A DNA stretch of 64,000 nt, taken from contig OX463815.1 in the NCBI GenBank assembly GCA_949825045.1, positions 29,441,356-29,505,355 on the forward strand. The letters run 5' to 3'. This document shows, piece by piece, positions 22,561 through 32,459 of this stretch. The number at the start of each line of letters is the position of its first letter. Positions within the stretch are counted from its first letter, which is position 1. This stretch comes from Argyresthia goedartella. Its lineage: Eukaryota; Arthropoda; Insecta; Lepidoptera; Argyresthiidae. Position numbers and translations under genes: made by a program. Below the pieces are notes generated by a model. It was not told the DNA's origin, ran no database searches, and saw only the letters and a program-made list of their open reading frames with translations.

Positions 22561-22653
22561 CACCGTTGCAACCTTCGTCTATCAGATCCAAAGGTCAGTC
22601 CCCTACTAACTCAAATCTATTTCCAAACCATTAAACCTAGACCTCCCTTCCAG

Positions 22654-22828
22654 GATCTCTCGTACAAGGACAAGCATTGGCACGAAGCGTGCTTCCTGTG
22701 CGCCAAGTGTCGCGTGTCGCTGGTCGACAAGCAGTTCGGATCTAAGCTGGACAAGATCTACTGCGGAAACTGCTATGATGCGCAGTTTGCTTCGCGCTGC
22801 GACGGCTGCGGCGAGGTCTTCCGAGCTG
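22654..22828 (+). CDS. Lmpt: Limpet exon: body of LIM3 and first zinc pair of LIM4
   Basis: The exon runs from CCCTTCCAG to GAGCTG|GTGAGT, 58 codons plus one base (phase 1). It reads DLSYKDKHWHEACFLCAKC, RVSLVDKQFGSKLDKIYCGN, CYDAQFASRCDGCGEVFRAG. LIM3 ligands are CEEC (previous exon), HX2C, CX2C and CGNC; CDGC opens LIM4. The DLSYKDxHWHEACF wording is an FHL-family hallmark. The longer open frame that reads into this exon from 22321 passes through the SINE and is not the real start. Confidence 0.95.
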
Positions 22829-22829
22829 G

Positions 22830-24570
22830 TGAGTGGTTTTAACTGTATTCTAAGAGGAATAGTCCCAAATCTATCCGCCTTACATAGTGGACCTCTGGAG
22901 ATCATAGTATGGCGGATAGTGTGAGATGCAACAAAATGCAAAATTATGATAGAAAGTTATATTATGTTCATAGCTAGTAGGCAACAGTACGACAGATTAG
23001 AATTTGTGGTCGGTGCGGTGCGACATCGAGGCACTAATGCGCTGAAAGTGATTGCAAACCGAACATAGTAACTTCTTCAGATATAGGCGGTTGTACTTTT
23101 AATAGAAGCTAAGATGGAATGGATAGAGTTTTATATAGGTGACGATAAGGCTTCGGTGAAATATGAAAGTTCAATAATGCGTACAAAAAGAGACTTTATT
23201 CTGGGCAACGGCAACAATGACACAAATAGATACGTACAATATACAAACTAACACTACACACTTTACAAACAGTTCAACATAACTCTCTATAAATCTTTAA
23301 TCTACATGCGTTTATGTACTTCTAAACGGAAGCTAAGCAATTTACGCGGTACTCCAAATACGTATAATGGGACGTATGGGATCTTCGCGATAATTTAATA
23401 CTGTTTATTTATCCGCGATTACCGCAGATTACCTTAACACATACCATGGAAGTTTGTGATCTTGTAAAGTGATACTGGCTGGCCAATCTTGCCATATAAG
23501 CGGACACTTACTGCACTGCATATGGTAGTGTTAAGGTGGTTCAGAAGTTGTAAAAAAACTCCCAATGCCAATGCCTTGTTTATCCTTTCGCGAGATCCGT
23601 TGTCGGAAGGAATTCGTTTCATCATTTATGCTGTAGGAAACTTCATCAATCAGAATTCTGCGGGGAAACTGACGTATGGCATATCAATAGTTATAATTAG
23701 GTTTATTTGAAAAGCTATTTTGGACTGATGTCAAACATTGGATAAAGCGAATGAAGCTACCGTGAATAGTAGGATGAGATATCAAACAGTTGTCATGATG
23801 ATGCGATAAAGAATAAATGAATCTTTATTTCAGACACAATATTGCCCTGCCCATACAAGGTTGACACAAATAGAAAATACAATAAAGACACAAAACATAC
23901 AATAACAATTAACATACAATGTTTAATTAAACATATGTACTCAATAAAATGAACTGTGATAGAAAAATACGAAGATACAGATAGATACATACATACATAA
24001 AATTCCACACAATTCAGATTCTACCTAAAGAAGAAAATATCAATATAGACATGTGTGAAGGTGAAGCGAAGGAAAATCAACACTAAATCGTGTAAATACG
24101 ACCAATTGTCGTAAATCTAACTAGGACACGTAATTACTAGCCCCTTACAGATGGGGAAGCGAAATGACGACGACACAGTCATAAGGCTTTCTGTGTAATT
24201 GGAAACACTATCGGAGTAATAAAATGGTCTAATAAATCCGGTCACATATGTTATGTATGCAACACTGTAGTCCAATATAGAGAAGGCAAAAAATGACGTG
24301 AAATAAGCACATTTGTAAATTTCAACAGTATACAAGTTATTTTTATTTGACTTAATTATATACCAAGTTAATTTTATATAAGTCTACTAACAATCTATGC
24401 ACAAATTACTTACTAGCTTATTCTGGGATGCAGGGATGCTGAGTACATAAATTAATTACAAGTAAACACCACTTGCTTGCTATTGAATTTCATGTAAATT
24501 GATATCGTTGTAATTTAACTGAATTAATAAAACTGTCTTGTTATTATTGTGATCTAATTGTATTTAATGT
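22830..24570. other. Start of the 27.7-kb LIM3-LIM4 intron, nothing recognised
   Basis: AT-rich sequence with short unrelated open frames on both strands and no splice-bounded LIM or other exon. Confidence 0.5.
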
Positions 24571-25149
24571 GCACAATTGTGCCTCTGCCACCCAGTAAGG
24601 AAAGGGCTTGGCGCTATTCTGTTGAAATAAATTTAATATTATTTAAAATGAATTTTAATGTTACCTTGTAAATATTTCGAGTATACTTATTTGTGTCGAT
24701 TTGGTTTTTGCTGTAATGGCACAAATAATAAATAAATACCTATGTATATTATGGCAATACACCTGACAAATCAGGTTTACTCAGTGCGTATGTCACTGCA
24801 CTTCTCATTTAAATGTGTAGTTTTAACTTTTATTTGTTAAACATCTCTATAGCAACTTTGCACGCCTCCATCAAATGTTGTCTTTACTTCAACTTCAACC
24901 CACAACTCAAAAACATTGAATCAGGATACAGAATCTAAAACAAAACATTGTATAGACTATTATTAAATTTTACCGGTTCATCTTCATCACACACCTACAT
25001 CCTTCGTGCTCTATCGCTCCAACACTTTTTGTCGCAAATCGCTTACGTGGTTTTTTTTCAATATTTTTTTTCAATTCCCTCAAATTATGAATCACGTTTG
25101 GTAATTACTAATAACTCATTCTGTAATTGTATGTGTCTAGCTTTATCGT

Positions 25150-25480
25150 AAAATTGGCTATATCATGATAACGTCATCCATGGATTGATCATTTCATGAA
25201 ATAGTTGAGCATATCAAGATACAGACAACGATTTCATGCAATGGTCATAAAGGGTTGAATTTAATGAAATCGTGTATTTTTTTAAAGCATTTGTATTCAG
25301 TACTACCTGGTGTTTTTTGTGATATACATTCGCTGATAGGTATGTTTCACTGCGATCCCCCCTTTAGTCTTCACCTGAGCTAACGCAGTGTTTTGCCCTA
25401 AAATATTTCTTCGTTCAATGAAAGCTCTAATTCAACCATAGTTGGCTATTTCGTGATATAGTCAATGCTACGATATGGTT
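25150..25480 (+). mobile_element. MITE with hairpin-type core (type C ends), copy 1
   Basis: Flanks contain TTGGCTATATCATGATA / ATTTCGTGATATAGTCAA-type inverted words, and the middle has CCCCCCTTTAGTCTTCACC then TGAGCTAACGCAGTGTTTTG and CCCTAAAATATTTCTTCGTT. The copy at 30565-30880 has the same order. The hairpin part of the core is decayed here. Confidence 0.55.
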
Positions 25481-25539
25481 ACGATATGTGCACGGTTAAA
25501 ATCGAGATTTATCACTGTTGTGCGAAACATCCCGAAAAT

Positions 25540-25792
25540 AATAATAATAATACCTTGGACACTATTTACACACATTGATCTAGCCCCAAACTAGGATTCC
25601 CTGTATCTTGGGTACTAGACAACGATACACATACTTACATAGATAAATAGTATACTTAGATAGATAAACAACCATGACATCCGTACTCATCAAACAAATA
25701 TTTGCCCCCACCGGGACTAGAACCCGGGACCCTTGGCTTCGTAGGCAGGGTCGGCCGACTCGGCCATTCGGGTCGTCAAATATATGCAGACT
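25540..25792 (-). mobile_element. tRNA-derived SINE (S2), minus strand
   Basis: Read on the minus strand: a tRNA-like head GACCCGAATGGCCGAGTCGG, the B box GGTTCTAGTCCCGG, then a tail GGGGGCAAATATTTGTTTGA ending in CTAGTTTGGGGCTAGATCAA and an (ATT)n end. It matches the plus copies at 36013 and 44394. Confidence 0.8.
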
Positions 25793-26224
25793 ACCAAACT
25801 ATACGACGCGAACTAGCAGAAAATCAAAGCTATAAAATCTTTTTTTTTATATTGTTATTAATGAATATCTACTAAGTTTTTTTGCAGTAAGACTAAGTAA
25901 CTGTTTCCTAGCAACACTTGGAAGATGGTTAAGTACCGTTTGTAATAACGGTGAGTCAATTAGTATAACTCCTGCAAGTCGAATGAATGACATTTTAATT
26001 TTGTAAGAAAAAAAAGTTTTGATTGTGATGAGTCAGATAGTTACGTAATTTCCGCGGTTCGAGTATAGAATATTGGGTAATTTGGTGCCTCATCTGTATT
26101 TTTGTTGGATGTGTAGGTGTCACACAATAGCTATATTATATCATTTGTAGAGGCATTTGATTAGTAAAAGACGATTCAAAACCTGTGCCATGTCAAATTT
26201 ACGTAATAATGATAATAATAATAA

Positions 26225-26256
26225 TAATACCTTCGTCGTCGTCGTCGTCGTCGTCG
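26225..26256. repeat. (GTC)n microsatellite
   Basis: CTTCGTCGTCGTCGTCG, about eight trinucleotide units, following an (ATA)n run. Intronic. Confidence 0.9.
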
Positions 26257-26389
26257 AATTAACTAAAAGGCTTCGGCACACCACAAGCAGGGTAGGAGCA
26301 GGGCGGTAAGCGGGGCGGTTGTCAATGTTGTTAAATGGTTGTTTAATCATAATAATAAAAAAAAACATATTTGTATTTGTAATAGTTAA

Positions 26390-26548
26390 GCACAACCTAT
26401 TTTTAAAAGAGATCTAAAAATCAATCTGTGGGAGTTTCTACGCCCTTCTTCTCCCACAGTGTTCCAATGTAGAGAAGAGGCAAAATTGACGTTTGCTAAG
26501 TATATGTAAATATCTACAGTAATAAAGTACTTTGACTTTGACTTTGGC
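26390..26548 (+). mobile_element. LINE 3' end with (TTTGAC)n tail
   Basis: AGATCTAAAAATCAATCTGT, GGGAGTTTCTACGCCC, AATGTAGAGAAGAGGCAAAA and a terminal TTTGACTTTGACTTTG. Short tandem 3' ends of this kind are typical of CR1/Jockey-like non-LTR elements. Related tails are at 43880-44020, 54935-55118 and 60145-60275. Confidence 0.65.
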
Positions 26549-26816
26549 CGCCACACTGACACAAAAGCGCGGGCCCAATTGGTGTGACATGCTTCACAGA
26601 GGTTCTTGTTTTTGGCACCCGCCCCGCTACCGACCTGCTCATTTCCTGCTTGCGGTGTGCCAAAGGCTTAACACTTTGGTTCATGGATGTTTATAAGATT
26701 GTTTCACAGGGTGTCCGGTCGTGGGCCTAGAGGCAATATTTGGGCCATAGATCAATTTGACATTTTCCCTACTACTAAACATAGCATTAATTTTTAAAGT
26801 AGATATAACATATCCG

Positions 26817-26943
26817 GTAGTACCCAAAAACCCGTTATAGGTTTTAAATATTATTACCATAGCAGAGGTTCAAAATTGCGACCTCAAAAAAAAATCGAAG
26901 GGCCCAATACAATTTAAAACCTATAACGGTTTTTGGGTACTAC
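26817..26943. mobile_element. Foldback element, 32-bp arms
   Basis: GTAGTACCCAAAAACCCGTT at 26817 continues into ATAGGTTTTAAAT and is inverted at 26912-26943 (ATTTAAAACCTATAACGG, TTTTTGGGTACTAC), with one base difference. Single-arm relatives are at about 36940 (ACCTATAACGGCATTTCGGG) and 41928 (AAAACCTATAACGGG). Confidence 0.7.
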
Positions 26944-27355
26944 AGTACCCAAGTGTGCTCGAGGGGTTAATAAACAAGTATTTGTCAACTATAGCTCTAG
27001 GGTCTTCTTATATTGGAAGTAAATAAGGTATCACCTTGGAAGTAAATAGTGTATCAAATGATCATTTTCAAAGATGACACACACAACACATTGTGGATGA
27101 GAGTATGGCTACAGTAATGTTAGTACCCATCTTGTATAGGTATATGTATGACTCATCAGGTGTAGGCGAACTGGTAAAGACTACCTATATTATTTGTTCC
27201 ATTCTGCATAATATAACGATCTATTACTATAGGTACCTGCCACTTTACCCACAAGTTTAGTGTAAAACACAATAAAATCCGAACGGCCTTGCCATTTGGA
27301 GACGAAATAGCTGACGGTGACAAAAATTATGTCACACATACAAAATTAAGGGAAT

Positions 27356-27597
27356 ATTAAACGGCACATCAATAAAACTGATTTGCACAGCAAATATACT
27401 GATTTTTACAGCAAATATCAGGGCAAAATACTGCGATAGCTTAGTTGAAGGGTAAAGGGAGAGAGCGAAGTGAAGCCCCCTTTATCCATCTTGTTAGGTT
27501 GAACGTGTAAGAACGAGAAAAATACTTAAAACATAAAAAGTGTTTTTGCTGATCCTTTTTTGGTGTGAAAATCAGTATATTTGCTGTACGATTAAAT
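27356..27597 (-). mobile_element. MITE with hairpin-type core (type B ends)
   Basis: ATTAAACGGCACATCAATAA at the left is matched by the inverted TTGCTGTACGATTAAAT at the right, with inner ACTGATTTGCACAGCAAAT / AATCAGTATATTTGCTG. The core is in the minus orientation (CAGGGCAAAATACTGCG, AAGCCCCCTTTATCC). Same family as 5538-5733 and 59211-59398. Confidence 0.7.
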
Positions 27598-27989
27598 GCT
27601 AGCCCAAAATTAATGTCATATACAATAATTTATAATTATAGCATTATCTTGAATCATGTTAATTGATTACAGATTACAGCGATTTTTAGGAGGGTTTTTG
27701 GTGCAAGAGAATTTTGTACAGTTTCTTGCTGTTGGGAAAGCTCAAACAAAACATTTATGCATAACAGTAGATACTAGTATGAATATCAAAGTCAATTAAA
27801 ATATTAATTAGCATACTTATGTGAAATTAGCATGAAAAACTGCTTAAGCTCAGCATGCAGATGAGCTTGTACATTTCCATACAAAAACAAAACATTAAGC
27901 TTGAGAAGACATTAAAATACTTCTTAAAGCGTGGGCTTCGTCCTTATTGTCTCTACATTGTGTTCTCTGAGTTACACTACAAAGCAACA

Positions 27990-28380
27990 GAAAATATAAA
28001 AAAAAAAATAAGGCCCATACATAGATTGATTTTTAGATCTCTTTTAAAATAGGTTTTGTTAACTATAACAAAAATTGAATATGAATTATTATTAATATAC
28101 AGGTATCAATATTATCATAACATCGAGTTCTGTGTTTTGATTTAGATTAACTACATGCACTCTTGTCACGTTATGTAGTCTTGGATAATATAGTATCCCT
28201 TTTTAATATATATTTACAAGGTATTAAATTGCTCATATGGCTATTTCAATATCTCCAGAGGTATCTTGTTGTAGTAGAGAATGCACTGACCCTTGAAAGA
28301 ATTGCTAACTTTCGCGAGTCTAAACCGGGATGCAAATTGTCTCTGATTATTTCTTTACAGCAGCTATTGCTAATTTTGTA
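27990..28380 (-). pseudogene. LINE RT C-terminal remnant, minus strand
   Basis: The minus strand reads an FKGQC-like / YYNK-like C-terminal signature of CR1/Jockey elements (from TTGTTGTAGTAGAGAATGCA and GACCCTTGAAAGAATTGC). The same stretch recurs at 43430-43670 (plus) and 56360-56530 (minus). Only the 3' end is present. Confidence 0.55.
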
Positions 28381-28514
28381 AAAAGGTGAAAGGTTCTTGC
28401 GTGTTTATATTTTGTATGTAGTTAATTTATTTTAGAAAATATAATGTATCAACACAAAGAACCTTTCAGCATTTGCTCGTATATCGATATCTTCTTATTA
28501 AATATAAAATACAT

Positions 28515-28640
28515 ACATGATACTGGCGCATACCGTGATTCTGGCCCCACTGTTGGGAACCGTGCACTATGGGAGCCAGAAACAGCGACACGTCAAAAAC
28601 ATTGAAACATCCATCGCCGGGCCCCAACAACCCCATACCC
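28515..28640 (-). mobile_element. SINE S1-related tail, diverged
   Basis: GCGCATACCGTGATTCTGGC, CCCACTGTTGGGAACC, GGGAGCCAGAAACAGCGACA and AACATCCATCGCC follow the order of the S1 tail but with many differences. Head absent. Confidence 0.45.
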
Positions 28641-29878
28641 CATAACCGTGACATGTCAAATACTCCACATTTACATGTCTTCAGATGATCTTCAGTCACA
28701 TAAAGTGATCTTTGGCTAAGTAATGATCCGCAAAATACTGTCCCTTAGATGGCTTTGTGAGCTCAGCATGAATTATTAATATATATTTTTGACAATCATC
28801 TGGCAACTTGACTGTATGATTGATTCTAGCAAGTTTTTACAATTATTAAGTTTGTTTTTGCTTGCCCAATTCTGATGATGATGATCGTATTGTAATAATG
28901 ACTTATCTTATTATGAATGTTTCCAACAGGCAGACAAATTGCATTATAATAACGGCACTCTATCAAACTAGTCAAATTATTAACATTACATCAACAAATC
29001 CATCAAAACATTAACATGTGTACAGACATTGACAAGTGCAGTGTGTCTACAGTGTTTTTGCCTGAAATAGGCTTTAAACTTTGCTGTCTCCTCAAACGAC
29101 AGATAGGCCGTGACTGGGCTTTATTGTACAAACAAGCAATAATCATTTTATCTAAGTAACAAGCTGTGCTGTAGGCGGCAAAGCCACTTTATTGCAAAGG
29201 TTACTTGGTATCAATTCTGTTGCACTTCTAACTATATGTATTAAGTTCTGTATCTAAACCCATTTCATTGATAAACTAAAAGTGGTGTGCAAACCTGTGC
29301 CAAGATCTTTGTCCCGTGTTAACCTTTATTTTATTACCTTTGTCAACCCAAAAAGAGTCTTAAAAACGTAGAATCGCAAAAGGATTCTAACGTTTTTGCA
29401 TGGAAAAAAACCTTGATATCTGCGGCCAGAGATGAAACCCACGTCCATCGATAGAGTATATTATTGCAACACAATATGTGTAATTACGATTTTTTAAAAC
29501 GATATCCTTTGCGAGAAATCTAAGTGCAAACAAGTTGTTATTGTCGCCCTTTGAAGTCACATTTCTCGAAAAGTATATGGTTTTAGAAATTTATAATTGT
29601 ACACATTTGTTTGTAATAAAATCATCACTGGCTGCAGAATTCATGATTTTTCGACATGCCAAAAATGTTACATGCCCTTTATTTAGAATGAAAAAAAAAC
29701 GAAAAGTATTTCTATGTATGATGTTTCTAAAATTAAACTGAATATTGTACAATTGTGGAAGGTGTGGTGTCGCATCTAATACTCGACTCAATTCATCTCA
29801 AGATCATCTGTACTATTAATTTAGTAATGTTATCTGCTTCGCCTTTATGATCGTTTATTCTCTGTGTGGATGACATAA

Positions 29879-30210
29879 TCTAAATATAAAAAACAAAGTC
29901 GGGTTAGTTACACCCCATAACTCAAGAATGGCTGGACCGATTTTAATGATCTCTTATTTGTTGGATTCTTATACACCCCGAATAGCAGAATAACTTTTAA
30001 AATATCGTAAAATTGACGGGGGAAAATATACAGAAAATTATTTTTCAATGAAAAATTAGGTTTGGAAGTCCGCCATCTTCCGCAATTGAAATCTCACTCT
30101 TACTTGTATATACATTACATACATACATACAATACACACACTCTGAAAACTACACTCACACTTACAATCATTGAGTGTAAAGGGGGTACGAAGTTCGCGG
30201 GGTCAGCTAG
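29879..30210 (+). mobile_element. Non-autonomous Helitron, 332 bp, both ends intact
   Basis: It starts with TC (TCTAAATATAAAAAACAAAG) right after an A and ends GGGGTCAGCTAG right before a T, the A|TC...CTAG|T arrangement of Helitron insertion. Inside, CCCCATAACTCAAGAATGGC then TGGACCGATTTTAATGATC is the usual lepidopteran Helitron 5' wording, and ACGAAGTTCGCGGGG is the usual 3' wording. It has no Rep/helicase, so it would depend on an autonomous partner. Confidence 0.85.
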
Positions 30211-30327
30211 TTTTGTATAAATGATATAATTTTGTCGTTTCCACCTAAAACCGTTGGATATTAGTTTATTGCACCAAAACCTTCTCGATGACTATACAGC
30301 CTAACGGGATGTTGTTAGGCGTTCATC

Positions 30328-30360
<33 letters not shown>
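30328..30360. repeat. (CCG)11 microsatellite
   Basis: Eleven uninterrupted CCG units in an AT-rich intron, followed by TTCGTGTGGCGCTCGTGTGG. No open exon frame surrounds it. Confidence 0.92.
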
Positions 30361-30361
<1 letters not shown>

Positions 30362-30564
30362 TCGTGTGGCGCTCGTGTGGCGTTCGTTCGTCGGCATCAT
30401 GCGCAGAAACCTATTCCTAAAGGCTATTTGATATGTAAAAATACGCGGAAAATAAATAAGGGAAAGTATGGAAAATACTTACTGAAAATTGCTGGTACAC
30501 TTTACATGATTTACATGTCGTAGCTATATCGTAGATTTTGATAAATTTTTGAAATAGCCAAACT

Positions 30565-30880
30565 TGAATTGACTATATAACCATTTCATGATATAGTCAA
30601 TTATTTCATGAAATTATCAGAAAGAGTTGAATTTCCCAAAAACATGTCTTTTTAAAAGCATTTGCATTCTTATATTATATGATACTACGTGCTGTTATTT
30701 TGTGTTAACCTAACACGAAGACTATTCGGGGGCTTCGATGCGCTCGCCCCCTAGAACCCCCTACTGTGTTCACCTAAGCTACCGCAATGTTTTGCCCTAA
30801 AATATTTCTTCGTTCAATGAAAGTTCTAATTCAACCATGGTTCATTTCATATATATATAGTTATAATATTCTCCGATATT
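30565..30880 (+). mobile_element. MITE with hairpin core (type C ends), copy 2
   Basis: TTGACTATATAACCATTTCA at the left, the core GGGGGCTTCGATGCGCTCGC then ACCTAAGCTACCGCAATG in the middle, and CTAATTCAACCATGG at the right. Partner of 25150-25480. Confidence 0.55.
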
Positions 30881-30892
30881 GTTACGACATAA

Positions 30893-31090
30893 AATAAACA
30901 TTTATATACAGGCACATACATTGCTTCTGGACCCACACTAGGATATACTTTGACGTGGGAACCAGAAACAGCGATATCACACACATATAAACATCCAAGG
31001 CCTGGTTTTTTTTTATCCCCATCCGAGGATCGAACCGGCTACCTCTCGCATAGTAGGCATAGCCACTACTGTAGCGCCACTGAGCTCGTC
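30893..31090 (-). mobile_element. tRNA-derived SINE (S1), minus strand
   Basis: Read on the minus strand: a head GAGCTCAGTGGCGCTACAGT, a B-box relative GGTTCGATCCTCGG, and the tail TTTCTGGTTCCCACG then ATCCTAGTGTGGGTCCAGAA. Slightly diverged from the plus copy at 22374. Confidence 0.75.
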
Positions 31091-31399
31091 CTTATATAGG
31101 CACTTACCTTTCTCGTGTGACTATGATGGTGTTGTGGTGAAGGTGTTGTGACAAATCTGGTGAAAGCCTTCATCAGAAGCGGATAACTATATCTTGATTT
31201 AAAACGAATATTATTTTGTGAAATACAAGGGTGCGTAAAAATCAGAAAGTGAAAAAATAACAATAAAATAGAAAAGTAAATCACGGCTTTTTGGAGCTGG
31301 TTTTTCAATATTCTAATAGATTTTTATTTTTTTACGGAACAAAATATTTCAACCTATACGTCCACCCCGCATTAAGGCGTGTCTGATATGAATGTATGC

Positions 31400-32075
31400 C
31401 ACTTAAGCTGGGAAAGGATTTAAATCTTAAAGATTTAAATACTTGTAACCTAAAGTTTTGTTTTAGTGACAGTAAATACTCATAATAACATATCTCATCT
31501 CTGAAGAACGCCTTCCACATTTTCTAGACCAACACGTTTTCCCACATCGACGTAATTTCAATTGTTCAACGATTTCTAGTATTAATTTCCATGTCATTTG
31601 ATCCGAATCTCTTAAATACGACATAACCGCAGAGAAAGTGGCCCGGTCAAACTAACCTGTCAATTAATTAAATTTTAACACAACCGTCTACAAACCCACA
31701 CACTACACGGGTCCCACTGTGTCAAACGCCTTCCCGGTGTGAGCCTACACGTCTGTCTAATTTTAATTTAGCCGTAAGGGCTAATGAATTGTCAACTCTG
31801 CTGTTGATGATATGACACAAGTCAGGTTTAACTGTTACCTACACTTTTCATAAACAAATGTTACAGAAATTACTCATATCTCAAACACTTTGTTTTTAAA
31901 CGTGACAGAGGCACGTGCGCTTTAGTCACAGTCACTGCAATAGCAATACCAATGAAATGAACTAATATTGATCTTCCAACTAGGCCTAAATGCTTCCTCA
32001 TTTCTTCATAATCTATCCCTATCAGTCAGCGTCTGCTATCAAGTTCGATCCATTTATCTTCAATCAGCCCAGCGG
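31400..32075. other. Intronic stretch before the candidate internal first exon
   Basis: AT-rich with no clear repeats; an AGATTTAAAT / ATTTAAATCTT self-complementary word near 31420-31440. Nothing coding seen until the CpG-rich patch at 32080. Confidence 0.45.
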
Positions 32076-32079
32076 GTTG

Positions 32080-32226
32080 CCCACGCCGCCGCCGCCGGGA
32101 AGGTAATCCGTACAACGCAACTTCTCAGGCAGTATAGCATAGCATCAGTAGTGTACGGTCACCCGCGAAGCCTGCACCGCGCGATCGCGTCCTTCCAATT
32201 TCAAACGCGCGAAGTTTAAAAACATA
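32080..32226 (+). promoter_or_regulatory. CpG-rich patch upstream of the candidate first exon
   Basis: CCCACGCCGCCGCCGCCGGG, CGCGCGATCGCGTCC and AACGCGCGAAG make a short CpG-rich block in an otherwise AT-rich intron, ending just before the ATG at 32227. ATCAGTAGTGT near 32144 resembles an insect initiator. The layout mirrors the 18150-18428 promoter. Function is inferred. Confidence 0.45.
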
Positions 32227-32452
32227 ATGTCAGTGTCAGCGGACTATCTAAGTGATGACTTCAAAAAGAGGTTGCATTTGAAGACCAAAACGGTCGGACA
32301 GGATAGGATAAGGAGGGCGAGGGAGACTAATGAGGATGTGGCGATATTGTCTATGTTCCTGCCGAATGCAACAGCTGAAAAGGAAAATAAGAAGTTTTGC
32401 TGCGCTATGAAGGATGAGTGTTTTCTCGGAGATCCAAAGAAAACTATTGCAG
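32227..32452 (+). CDS. Candidate alternative first coding exon (75 codons plus one base)
   Basis: The frame starts MSVSADYLSDDFKKRLHLKT, continues KTVGQDRIRRARETNEDVAI, and ends CFLGDPKKTIAG at the donor GCAG|GTAGAC. The amino-acid make-up (charged, few repeats) and the codon use look like a true exon. It ends in phase 1, the phase required by the LIM4 exon at 50520; the join would read KKTIAG-TKKMEYKT and give a protein with a partial LIM4 plus LIM5 and LIM6. It could instead be the first exon of an unrelated nested gene. No family recognised for the 75 residues. Confidence 0.5.
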
Positions 32453-32459
32453 GTAGACT

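Noticed and set aside
22321..22842. A 173-codon open frame starting upstream of the LIM3 exon
   Set aside because: Its N-terminal part is translated SINE and intron; the true exon starts at 22654 after CTTCCAG with phase and homology agreement.
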